A stretch of DNA of 64,000 bases from Augochlora pura (Eukaryota > Arthropoda > Insecta > Hymenoptera > Halictidae). Where the stretch lies: positions 15,251,640-15,315,639 of the forward strand of contig NC_135781.1 in NCBI RefSeq assembly GCF_028453695.1. Direction: 5' to 3'. Positions 14,856 through 25,512 of this stretch are shown here, in pieces. The position numbers and the translations under genes were made by a program. The notes beneath the pieces are model-generated. The model worked only from the letters and a program-made list of their open reading frames with translations. It was not told where the DNA came from and made no database searches. Position 1 is the first letter of the stretch. Every line of letters begins with the position of its first letter.

Positions 14856-16229
14856 GAGAATACTCGTCAGGGCGTGTCTTTCCGTGTTCCCTGCAGCCTG
14901 CGTCGACTTTCTCTGCATTGTTAGCGAGCTGGACGTTCCGGGCATCCCTTCTGACCGCGTACCACTAATCCGGGTTCGAATAAATTATTCGCGAAACCCG
15001 TGTCACGTGCGCGCCGCGAAAAAACAGGTGAAACCTCCAGCGAGCGAATAGCTGGAGAATTGCTCGAACGCGTGGACCCTCAACAATGTAGATCCTGTGA
15101 GACGGAAATAGCTCCATTCGAATAACATTTCTGCACAGAGAAATAATATCAAACAGATTTAATTCTGGATCCACTAGGAATTAATATTTTCGTAACTACT
15201 ATTTAATTTAATTATTATCTATCTAATATAATTATTACTAACTACTTGCAAACAAAAATAACCAACCAATTATTCCCGCTGTTTTATTCGTTACTTTAGA
15301 TGTTGGGTTCGTGCATACATTCTATCACTGATGTTCTAAGCTTAATTTTTATTATTTATGTATTCTATGTTTTTCTAATCTTTCACGGTTCTTCCTCGAA
15401 GATTCTTATAAATTTTTTAATTCGATTAAAATTTTCTTGTGCTTTCTGCAACATTTTTTAAGAGAATCATTTTTGTACGGAATCATATTTTGCAAAGGAA
15501 CAAAAAAATATGTTGGTCGCATTCGGTATTTTTGAATTGATATTACATAGTGTCTGGTTTAAACCGAACGAGATTTTTAACAAAATGGATCAACTCAGGT
15601 CGTGTTTATAAGACGAGGGCTAAAGCCACGAAATAACACAAGACACCTACAAAACGATTGTTTATTACCGTGAGATGAAATCATGGTTAAAACACAAGCG
15701 ACAGGACCCATAATAGTTAAGTTGCAGATAGCTGCCAGTAAAGAAGAATTACTTAATTTCTTAATCAAAATTCTCGCGGGTAATAAACCGGTTATTGGCG
15801 TGTTATCTTGTACACATTATTAGAAATCATTTGTCTCGATAATGAATGTGAACATCTTCGCTAACAAGTCCATTATTACGCCGATTTCTTGTCCTTTCGA
15901 ACGGTGCGCGATCATATGAAAGCGTGAACGGAATCTCGAGTCGATGATCCGTTGATCCTGTTAGCTCATTACGTCTACACGGGCACGAATGATCGGTATT
16001 CAAGCACGGGTATGCTGCGAGCATTGTAATTGATCCGTGACTACACCTGTTCAATGGAGGTCGCGCTATGTATCAGAAATTATTATTTTATTTTCGCGCG
16101 GACACTCCATTTCACACTTCTAGAGTAAGGAGAAACAGAACGACAAGCTAGAAGAATTACTCGTACAGGCAAAAAGAGTTTGATGATATTGGCGATATGA
16201 GAATGAATATGAGTAACAGTTATTACATA

Positions 16230-16960
16230 GAAGAAGATTAAAAATATTATAAGAGATGAATGGCAAAGAAGATGGAACACGGACCTACATGGAAGAGACA
16301 CATTTTGTTTCATTCACAATGTAGACAATGCTGCAAGCAATAAATGGTTTAAATCAAGTAAGCAGACTGTCTACTTAATCACTGGCTATGGACCTTTCGA
16401 TCATGTGTCCGATGTTTCAACAAAATGCTGAAACAGTTGAACATATACTTTATGACTGTGAATACTACAATGGTCTAAGACATGCTGAACTTGCTAACAC
16501 ATTGTGTGCGGGTACATTTTGCAGCGGAATTGTACCGGGAGCGGGCGTATTGCGCGTAAATTTAGTTATTCACTTAAATCTCAATAGACCGAAAATTATT
16601 TAATTTTTTAACCAACTTTTCGTATTTTATATTCATATATATAAACAAATATATAAATAACAACCATAAGTATCAAGTATAAATCGTCAGAAAACGTACT
16701 AGTACGTGTCCCGCATACAATGTGTTAATAGCAGACCTAACAAGTAATATCTTTTATCAACAAGGATATTATTAGAAAAATTTGCAAAGTTCACAAAGAT
16801 GTAGTACAAAGAAATATCTATCAAGAATAAATGAAAGTAGACGGTCCACCTCCTCGTGGCAGGGATGGGCATCGCCTTTAGGCGGCTGAGAGACCATAAT
16901 GCAAAAATTACAAAATCACAAAAAAAGTATTAAGAGAGAAAAAGTATAAGAGAAATATGA
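16230..16960 (+). mobile_element. Decayed non-LTR retrotransposon 3' end (ORF2 tail, R1/I-like)
   Basis: The plus strand at about 16230-16390 translates to a segment with W-x3-W, GRDTF and a terminal 'TGYGPF' motif. After a frameshift it continues with CP-x2-Q-x3-ETVEHILYDC (about 16390-16490). This succession (W...GR.T...LTGHGPF...C....E...H.L..C) is typical of the C-terminus of ORF2 proteins in R1/I-type LINEs, next to the RNase H and zinc-knuckle tail. After a MITE insertion (16494-16728) the frame appears to resume with a Lys-rich tail (around 16740-16830). It then ends in a GC-rich segment (about 16850-16895) and an A-rich stretch. Frameshifts and truncation show it is dead. The family assignment is from motif memory. 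Confidence 0.65.
16494..16728. mobile_element. TTAA-type MITE inserted in the LINE remnant
   Basis: Terminal inverted repeats of about 17 bp (AACACATTGTGTGCGGG at the left, its near-complement CCCGCATACAATGTGTT at the right) bound about 235 bp. The right flank is TTAA (16725-16728); the left flank is CTAA (16494-16497), a one-base-decayed TTAA. Retrotransposon homology stops at the left end and seems to resume after the right end, so this element landed inside an older LINE copy. There is no coding capacity of its own. Confidence 0.7.
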
Positions 16961-19900
16961 TATATAGATAAGATAACTTAAATTAATTTTGTATGAGTCT
17001 AGAAAAAATGTAGAGAACAGAGGTAGCAATGAGCTGAAGCTTGCGCTACTGAAAGAAGAGAAAAGAAATCAAAAATTAACTCCATTTTACATGAGCGAAT
17101 GAAACGATGCAAAATTTACATTTACAACAATGTCGTTACAACTTTCTTGGGTGCGTTGTCACTATGTGAGCAGAAATGTTCTGTATTCTTTTGTTGCCAA
17201 TTATGATAAATACAGACGTATAATTGGCGAATACAGATGGCTGATCAAGGTGAAAGGACGCGACGCAATGAGTCGCAATTATAGCATCTTTTTCCACAGA
17301 ATTTTTAACTTCAATTTAACCAACGACCGTGCTTCTGTCGCGATACTTTCGAACTCATTGAAACAAAGCGGACGGGAACGATCGGCATTCAAACGCTCCG
17401 AACTCCGATAATTGCGATTGGTTCTCAGCTGTTCGATAGAGACTATGCGACGAATCGCAATTATTTAAGCATCATTGTTTTTCTTTTTGCGGTGGCCATA
17501 AATTGAAGTGGGTGCATCGAGAGGCCGGAGTGCTTTCCTCGTATCGTAGGGCGATCATGCGGTCACAAACTATCGGTATTTCCATGAGAGTAGTTGGTCG
17601 CAGGTGCAAGCATGCGGTGGTACTGAGCGAAGTAAATGTTTTATACAGAATTTTGCGGTAGAAACTGTTATTAATATCAGAACTGTGCTAAACAATTCTA
17701 TCTTCTATTTGCCGTCTACTACATAGGAGTTTAATTAAGTGTCATTTCTATTCTGAATCTTTTCCTTCTCCAAAATCAGAGACATTTTTGTTATATTATC
17801 TTCACAGCTATAATGACTATTTTCTATTGTCATAATTTCTTGGATGATAACTATAATTTATATTTATTGCGTGCTAACGTTCCATCGAATGAAACTGTCG
17901 ATGACTGACGTACAGCATATCATTCCTGTTTAGAAGATCGGAGCACCGATTATTCAATGAAACGGATCTTTATGCAAAATAAAAATGTGTCTCTCGTTGA
18001 TTAGAAAGTCCACTGAAAGTCTACTAGAAAATCATACATCGATTATTACTAAAAATCGCCATCTTGGGTCAGACTTGTTAAAGTACGGTAAGGGGTTAAT
18101 TAACACTTGTTCTATCGTGTTTTCTGCACATTATCGACGCATTGATTGCAGTGTCTGTTTTCCACTAGCATGTGAATAAGTAACATTTCTTCGCACAGAC
18201 AACGAAAAGTTTCAAAACACTGAGACGAAGGAATAATTGGAAGATCGGAGAGTGGCGTCTCTCGCAGCTCTTTCGACTCTATTGAAACATCGCGGTTGCC
18301 ACATAGGTGTTGTTACAGCAACACGGGCATTAAGAAACGAAATAATTTCGTTTGGAACGCGTTTGTTAATTGTACAACGAGGAGAACTCGCCACTTTCCC
18401 TCCGAAAACAGAGTAGCATACACAAGGAACAGTGGGTCTCCAGCTCGTTGACCCTTCCTACTTGCTCGACCGAGGATTCCTGGGCTCAAGTCACCGATTA
18501 GCATAATATGTGAATGGAATAAGGAATTCCGTGTTAACACGTCCGCTGCCACGTCACTCATTTTCCTCGTCAATCTATTGTACATATGTTGGTTGTCGCC
18601 AGACATTCTTTGATGTTATAATAAGCGCCTTTGTATTGTACTCCGTGATATTACGTCGATAGACGTGGCAGCAATAATCCTGAGATGATTAACACACCCA
18701 TAAAACAGACTAAACGCGTCGATCGACGTTGTCATGATCCGTTAGCGTGTCTCTGATCTACGTGTTGCTAGTTCCTGAAATTCCGTTGGAAGACTCGCTA
18801 GAATTTAGCTTAGGCTTTTTTGGAAAATAGGCGGCAGCTCATTAAATCGAAATATCAACATTTAAACACAGCCAGATTTTAATCTAGTATAATCTATGTT
18901 TTTTTCCGAAATAGTTCAAGATGTTTGGAAAAATTCCACTTGTTATGGAAAATATTCTCATGCAAGTTATCGTAAAAATAATTTTACATAACCGACCCGG
19001 TAGTGAATATGTGGAGGATAATTCGTAAGAGCTCCACGAAATCGAGCAATTAAGTACGATAAATGTTATAGCGAAAGAAAGCCCAGTAATTTCTTGGTCT
19101 CGTAATCCTTGTGCGGGGAGGCAGTAGTTACATCGTTATACGCTAGCTTAGACACGCTGTCCACGCTCTTTGAAGCTAGTAGAATGGTCGCGAAGGTGTG
19201 GAAGAGATGCGTAACAGTTCGTAACACTTTCATGGTTCGATCGTTAAGCGGCGATATCGATGACAATAACGGTATATCAGTCTATATGTATATCGACAAG
19301 CCGGCTACTTGTTACGCGAACCTGCTTCAAAACTACACGCGTTCATTGTCCTCGAGATTACATAAGAGATTACAAGCAGATCTTGAAACTTATCAGCGTA
19401 CCCAAGTTTCAGTATCGCTCAAAAGATACTTCTATCGCAGCAATCGACACGTACGATTTATAGCGCAACGGTTGCCCAATATGATCATTCCTCGTCTATT
19501 CAGTGCTAAATTCGTCCGAATTAACATGTAAAGCTAGGGAATGGAATTCACGTAAACGCGTTGAACATTGTACTGTCCTCATAAATAATATTTGTGTGCC
19601 AACAAAAGTGTATTCGATCTTTTTATAAATAGAATTACAAATAACATTAATACATCATCACTCTTTAGCGACGTTTTCATTTTCCAGTAGTTTTGAATTT
19701 TATACAGCACAAGGGTTCGAAGAACGATAAACTCGAATCAATTTTTCCAGACGGACAATATCAAGCTAGTTTATACTCGTCAATAACATTATACAATATA
19801 ACTTTGATAATTATTATCGTTTCTTTACTCTATTAAATTACTGGCTGTGTCTGATCCGACCCCAAAAAGTGTACATGACAACACTAAAAGTTTAATATTT

Positions 19901-20425
19901 CGGCATTTTTATTATACCGTATGCTTGGGTTGAGAAAATTTAATTGTTTCCCATGAGGAAGCTCGCGGCGTTTAAGCTACATTTAACAAAAAAATGTGGA
20001 ACCGATCGTCTCGACCGGCACGATAAATGTTCAGTGTTAACACTCGCCGAGAATTCTCGCGTCGATCAAGAAAAACAAAATGGCGTAGAAGCAAGCGTGA
20101 AGTAAATCTTCCGATTAGCCAAGCCTGGCGGGTAAACGTTTTTTCGAGGGCCCCTTCGCGCAGGCCAGTCATTTGCCGAGCTGTCGAGAAGTGGCACAAG
20201 TGTCAGCGAAGTTGTTGAAAACGCGACGACGTCTCGCGGCCCGACCATTTTCCGACGCGTCTGAAAAGCCGGCTCTTTAATAAAGCAGGCATAGTAAGAC
20301 CGTCGCGGGGGTACACGTTAAAAATGCGTTAACAGCTTGTAACGAGTAGCCGGTCGTGTCAGTGATCCCTGGCCCGAGAAATCTCGGGGATCTCGGTAGG
20401 TGTCGTCGACAGGTATTTCACCTTC

Positions 20426-20453
20426 GCGGCGCGGCGCGGCGCGGCGGGGCGGC
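20426..20453. repeat. (GCGGC)n GC-rich run
   Basis: About five overlapping GCGGC units followed by GGGGCGGC, then a G-rich purine stretch. It is embedded in a CpG-rich island without a supported gene. Its G-runs could form non-B DNA, which is inference only. Confidence 0.75.
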
Positions 20454-20746
20454 AACGAAAGGGGCGAGGGGAAGGAGCTTCTTCTTCGCGGTGCTCTTGT
20501 CTTATCTGGCGGATCGCCGATCCGTGGGACCAGTCTTTCAAGAACAGACCGACCGAGAGCGCAGAAGGCTTGCGCGGTAGCCATCCGTCCCTGCCAATAC
20601 CAGTTTCTTTTCCCCCATTACCAGCCGGTTAAGGAAATTTGTAATTTTCCGATAATTGAGAATACGTTCGCCGCGCAGATATTACCATAAAATGGTAATT
20701 ACGCCCGTAAATAGTTACATGTAAATTGCTTCGAATAGAAAGCCTC

Positions 20747-21052
20747 CTAGCCTTCGGTAGCCGAGCGTATCTGCTCCAAAAGGCAGTCCAGTGAACCCTT
20801 TTTGCATGAAATCTGGTTCAGGGACCAACCTGCAAGGGAATAATAGAACATCGACTGCCACATTCCTTCTACGTTGCCAAGAACGAATACCCAAGATCGC
20901 AGCACCGGCTGCCCTCTGCTAGCAAGCTCGTGACACGAGGTTGCCATCAGAAGTACCTCTAGCAAATCTGTAGTAACCTTACTGTCCAACTTGATTTTAT
21001 TAAATTTTGTAAATACTTGTTCATATACATCCTCGATAACATAGATAAACAT
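20747..21052 (-). other. Uncertain 101-codon ORF, possibly an exon pair or gene fragment
   Basis: The minus strand has a single frame from ATG at 21052 to a stop at 20747. It is preceded by an in-frame stop just upstream of the ATG. Its translation has balanced amino-acid composition (many Leu, Val, Ser and Glu, few repeats), unlike the low-complexity frames around it. I do not recognise a family. A good acceptor-like site (pyrimidine stretch then AG) falls inside it near 20832. From there an alternative frame also reads as plausible protein to a stop in the next about 110 bases. It may be a spurious ORF, a fragment of a decayed gene, or a short real exon. Confidence 0.2.
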
Positions 21053-21870
21053 TTGTTCGTTTTTGTCAATTCACGGTGGATTATTTATTGCCGCACCTAA
21101 TAGTAGCAGGTACTTACGATAATTGTTCGGTACCTTGAAGAACAGAATCTACATTCCTTGGGAATAGATTTTCTAGAATCCATCGTAAAACCTGGCCAAG
21201 TATCTGCAACGATAATGGTAATCTAGGATGCCGTCTTATCTCGATTATTTGGAACGAATGTATCTCCTGGGGAATGCAAGCGGGAGATGTTGCCGTTCTG
21301 GTGGATTTATAACGCTGTCAAAGTATTAGCGGCTAATATTCCAGACCAATACTCGCCGTCTCGCGCATTCTCCGGCCGGTTTCATCCGAAAAGCCAGCGG
21401 TCCCGATTGCAGACATCCCCCGAGGAAAAGGCGAACGGCCGCGGCCGGCTGAGGCCTGCAGACTCTGGGAGAACGAGCGCAGACTGTGGAATTCCCTTTT
21501 GCCTTCGGTAACGTTCGACAAGCAAAAAGAGCGACTGGAAGCTGGGAAACACAGAGGGGGAGCGAAGATGTCAAGCCCTCCGGCTACGGCGGAGTCATTC
21601 TAAACTAGTGTCTCGTTCTTTCTAATGACTGTCATTTACCTGGTGTCATCCTCGTGTCCTGCAGCATCCGGCAATCTACGACGGGCCTTCATACTGCACG
21701 TAATCTTTTCAATGTCCGGGGCAAGATGGATTCCCGGCGTCATTAGGGAGCATAAAGTGTCTTTCTTTCCTTGCTCGTCCACTTCCCCGCCCCTTTCTCC
21801 CTTTCGTCTTTTCCGTCTGCTCGTGGAATTTGCTTCGACTCCTCCGCTCCGCCGTGCGCCGCTTTTCTAT

Positions 21871-21940
21871 CTCGCTCTCTCTCTCTCTCTCCCTTCTCTG
21901 TCTCTCTTGCTCTTTCTCTGTCTCTGTCTTTGTCTCTTCC
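21871..21940. repeat. (CT)n pyrimidine microsatellite
   Basis: A long CT/CTGT-type pyrimidine tract. It explains the Leu/Ser-rich plus-strand and Arg/Glu-rich minus-strand frames that overlap here. Confidence 0.85.
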
Positions 21941-24249
21941 GTCGGCAATGGTGCGCCAGGTGTGGTCATTAATTTCGCAGCGCGACGGAAAAAGTTCGCG
22001 GGAACCGAACAAAGGTACCGAGGAGAGAGCGAGCGCGAGCGCGAGTGTTGCTCGTTGCCCCTGCCCGAGGCTGAAACGCAAGATTTTTGCGGTACAATTA
22101 TTCGCGAAGGTGAGCCGCCGCGTCGACGCTGGAATTACTATAATTCTTTCCCGTCGACGACCGTAGTCGAATTTTCCGAGCGTTTTGCTTTTTGATCGCG
22201 CCAGACTCCTCCCGCTGGCAAGGAATGCTACCCACGATTCCGCTTACGTTAGAATTTCCAGCGTGCACAGTCTCTTATTATGCGAATGTGGATCGCGCTT
22301 CGACGATCAAACGAGACTTTACTTTATTTCACTTTGTACTTTTTACTCCAATTATCCTTCATTCCGGATGCACACAATGTTTTTTCCCCGTTTACTCCAC
22401 CTCGACTGCGAGGCTTTATGCGCCTCTAGCAGATGCTCTTGCACAAAATCTAGCGGAATACAAGTTACAACGCATTTCAACAAAGATCTTATATTCTTCT
22501 TTATTTCACAATGTTATTTGTTTTATGCGTTTCTATATGAGCGGATTAGAATCATAGGTGCAAAGCACATTTTCCTCATTCTAAGAAACTAAGTGAGTTA
22601 TTATATGTATGTATTTATTTCTTCCTGGCCAAATTTATTGTTTTAGTATAGAGTTCAATTATTTTATAGTAAATTTATAAATTATTTTATTTGTCTTTCT
22701 AACATTTTGTCATGTACAGATTACATGTTAAGACAGAAATACAAATTTTCGATAATATTACTCACACTACTGTGGTTCTAATCCACTCATGTAATTCCTA
22801 GTCCCGTGATTTGATTCGTAGAAACATTTCATATATTAAAGTTCCGCTGATAAAATAAGTTCTTAGAAAACTAACACTTCACAATCTATTGTTTCATCAC
22901 TTCTACGTTTCCGTTTTTCTCTAGCTCCATTTATTAAATTTAAATATATAAAAACTTATATCTGCAATTTTAACTAAGGATACGGTTGATCAAATTATGC
23001 GATTAAACATAATCTACAAATTGTTGATACGAGCGTAAAATATGTCTAATTTTATTTAATCGATTTTCGAATCTTACTCTAAGATTATCACATTAGTCGC
23101 ACATTTAATTCAATTGAGTTTTTCACTTCAACAAGATTCAATGATTTCGCATAAATATTAAGAGGCTAATACAACTTAATTTAACATGCAACACGTATAG
23201 AATTCAAACACCCGTGTAATGTGCAAAGCATACGTCAAGATATTAAGATATACATAAACGTTGGTGCCTCTAAAATTTGAAAAAGAGGATGTTTAATCGG
23301 AAATTTTCATTCCATGCGGTTAAAACTGGAAAGATTGAGAATCTTTATTGCTTGTAATTCAGACCGGAGACGGCTATTCTATAAAGGCTACCAGCTGAAT
23401 GTTATTGGAGCAGGAAAGTGGCTATTACCGGAGAACAAGATTTAAGTACGTCGTACTTCAAAATATGTACTGAATTGTAGCAGTCTGCAACATAACATCA
23501 CGCAGTCGAATATACAGTCCCGAACAAAATGATAGCTATTATTATTTTACCATGAGTACTGAAAAATTTTTTAACTTTTGTAAACCGTATATTATAAATG
23601 ACTTAGTATAACAAACGTGACAAATAAGAATAGCTTATTTTACTTCTTCAAGCCTTTAATATTATTACTTTCCGTTCTCTGTACATAGTCGGATTGAACC
23701 ATAACTTAAATTTCCTTTATTCTAATCGCTATGTTTATATAATGTTTGTTAGAATTCAAAAATTCTAGATCATCCTCGGGGAGATAAAAATAGCATACAC
23801 CTGCTATCATTTTATCCGGGACTGTAAGCGATGGCTCTCGCGGAATAAGAAATATAATTACGACCGCTAGCTCTAAAACCCAAGTACGCTGCTCACATAA
23901 ACGGTTCATCTTACCTCCGCGAACGATCGTTTTTAAAATGAATGCAATGACCTATTACACAAGGTTATTCAGCGTCTGAACATATAAAAACTTGATCTTG
24001 TAAGTACAACTTGTCGAGGAGCTGAAGGTCGGAACTTTGAGAGGCTATTGTGAAAAGTGAACGTACGAGATGTACCGTGAATGTCCTTTCTTCGTATATA
24101 CGCGGCTCGGCGATCGTGTGTGGTAGATCATTGAATTCATCTTCGCAGTGACTGCCAGTCTATTTCGCAGTATGGAACTAAATGCATTTTGATTCAATGG
24201 AATTGTCTACACAAGTCCAATGTCTACAGGGCATTCTGAAGATTTACCG

Positions 24250-24840
24250 GCTTGTCAAATTTTATTCGTACCAGAATTGTTACGAATGAATATTTATCTA
24301 AGATAATGATCCGAATGAATTCCGTTTAATTGAATATTATATTCGAATGGCAATTATTTATTATTCGTCATAAATTATTCTATCCATTTACTCGAGTTCA
24401 GGACGTAAATTTATTCGAATAATTGTGGATTGTTTTGGTTTTTACGTAATCTTGTAAGAATATATTTATACGAGTTACATTCAGGACCTAGGATGCTTAA
24501 GGAATCATACATGTAAGATAGACTGGTGCAACATTTAAAGAAAAGTTAATTGTAAATAGTAATATGGAAGAAATAAATCGATAAACTATAAAAATAACAC
24601 TACATTTTATTTTTGTTCAAATTGATTATGTATAAATAAATTCTTAATCCAATGTGTTCTTATTCGAATAAAATTTGATTCAAATGGACTCTAATACGAA
24701 TAAAGTCTTATTTAGATCAATTTATATCCAGATAAATTATTATTCAACTGGGTATTTATTCGATAATGTGAAATAAAGATTTATTCATTCACGTTAACGT
24801 TTTATCCGTCATCCGAATAAGATTTTGTCCAACCCTGGTT
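24250..24840. repeat. Degenerate TTATTCGAAT-rich foldback repeat
   Basis: Over about 590 bases, variants of TTATTCGAATAAA recur many times in both orientations, separated by short AT-rich spacers. The two ends are related as inverted copies: the left contains TTGTCAAATTTTATTCG, and the right reads CGAATAAGATTTTGTCCAA. The whole stretch therefore looks like a foldback or satellite-like element. No coding frame is present. It is not one of the classical TIR/TTAA MITEs elsewhere in the window. Confidence 0.6.
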
Positions 24841-25512
24841 CAAGCACGTTTGGACCATTTTATCAGCATCACCCTCTGTAATAATGTAATTAACAGACGG
24901 CCGATGCCACCGGATATTCGGGCCAGTACTGTTTTCGTGACAGGGAGATTCGCTTTATAGATAAGGAAACGGTCACTTGATCACTTGTTGACCAATTGTC
25001 GTAAGCGATCGCAATTTGGCAAATCATATATGATCTACGTTAGTTTAGTCTTCAGCTTCGGAGATAAATCGTAAAGAAGAGTATTGTTTCAAAATATTTA
25101 TTTCCATTTTGCATATAACAGAATGAATCACTAACGCATAAGAAGAATTTAACAACACTGTTATATTATTCTCAACTTACCAAAACTAATATAGCTAGCA
25201 CTGAAAGACACATTCAAAAATTTCTCATCAGCTGCTTAATATAACAATATTTTATATCAATATTATTTCCTTACTAATATTCGCGAGTATAGAAAGCGAG
25301 GTTTTTAAAAGTAGTCAGATATTCTATTCACGTTTTCGAACAAATATACATTAAGATTGCCTACCAAAGTATCTGCATTGAACAATGGACGTCACAACTA
25401 ACATTGATCGAAAGGATTAGGCTTCCGACGCACGCATAAATTGATTCTGCGGAACTATATACTACACAATTACAGCGTATACTTACCCTAATAACAGTCA
25501 GGTCTAGTGCAG
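24841..25512. other. Probable intron of the harmonin-like gene
   Basis: AT-rich sequence with no ORF, ending in a splice acceptor at 25511-25512 (TAGTGCAG). Because the next exon starts in phase 1, at least one more coding exon must lie upstream. I could not identify it in the window. Confidence 0.5.

Larger units (their letters stand above)
7068..16229. other. No supported gene; non-coding with low-complexity tracts
   Basis: This stretch alternates AT-rich DNA (about 7800-8650 and 10300-12000) with CpG-rich DNA (about 8700-10300 and 12060-12750). In the CpG-rich part long frames are open on both strands, including one of 260 codons on the minus strand at 9196-9978. No conserved domain or convincing splice structure was recognised. 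Low-complexity purine tracts lie at about 8483-8575 and 9433-9500, and a short 15-bp tandem repeat lies at 14811. One isolated exon-like segment (12391-12518, +) is discussed as a weak observation. Confidence 0.5.
16961..24249. other. No supported gene; non-coding
   Basis: The region is AT-rich with GC-rich islands at about 20000-20600 and 21300-22250. The islands hold a GCGGC run (20426-20453), a long CT tract (21871-21940) and overlapping open frames on both strands that those tracts largely explain. A 101-codon minus-strand frame at 20747-21052 is annotated separately as uncertain. An 11-bp inverted repeat at 18545-18672, lying between TTAA sites, may be a worn MITE. No RNA gene was recognised. 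Confidence 0.5.

Noticed and set aside
19109..19531. 140-codon plus-strand frame
   Set aside because: It is antisense to another open frame, has no motif and no conserved pattern. Not supported without transcript data.
21625..22195. Several 86- to 131-codon frames on both strands
   Set aside because: They are translations of the CT/GA microsatellite (Leu/Ser or Arg/Glu repeats).
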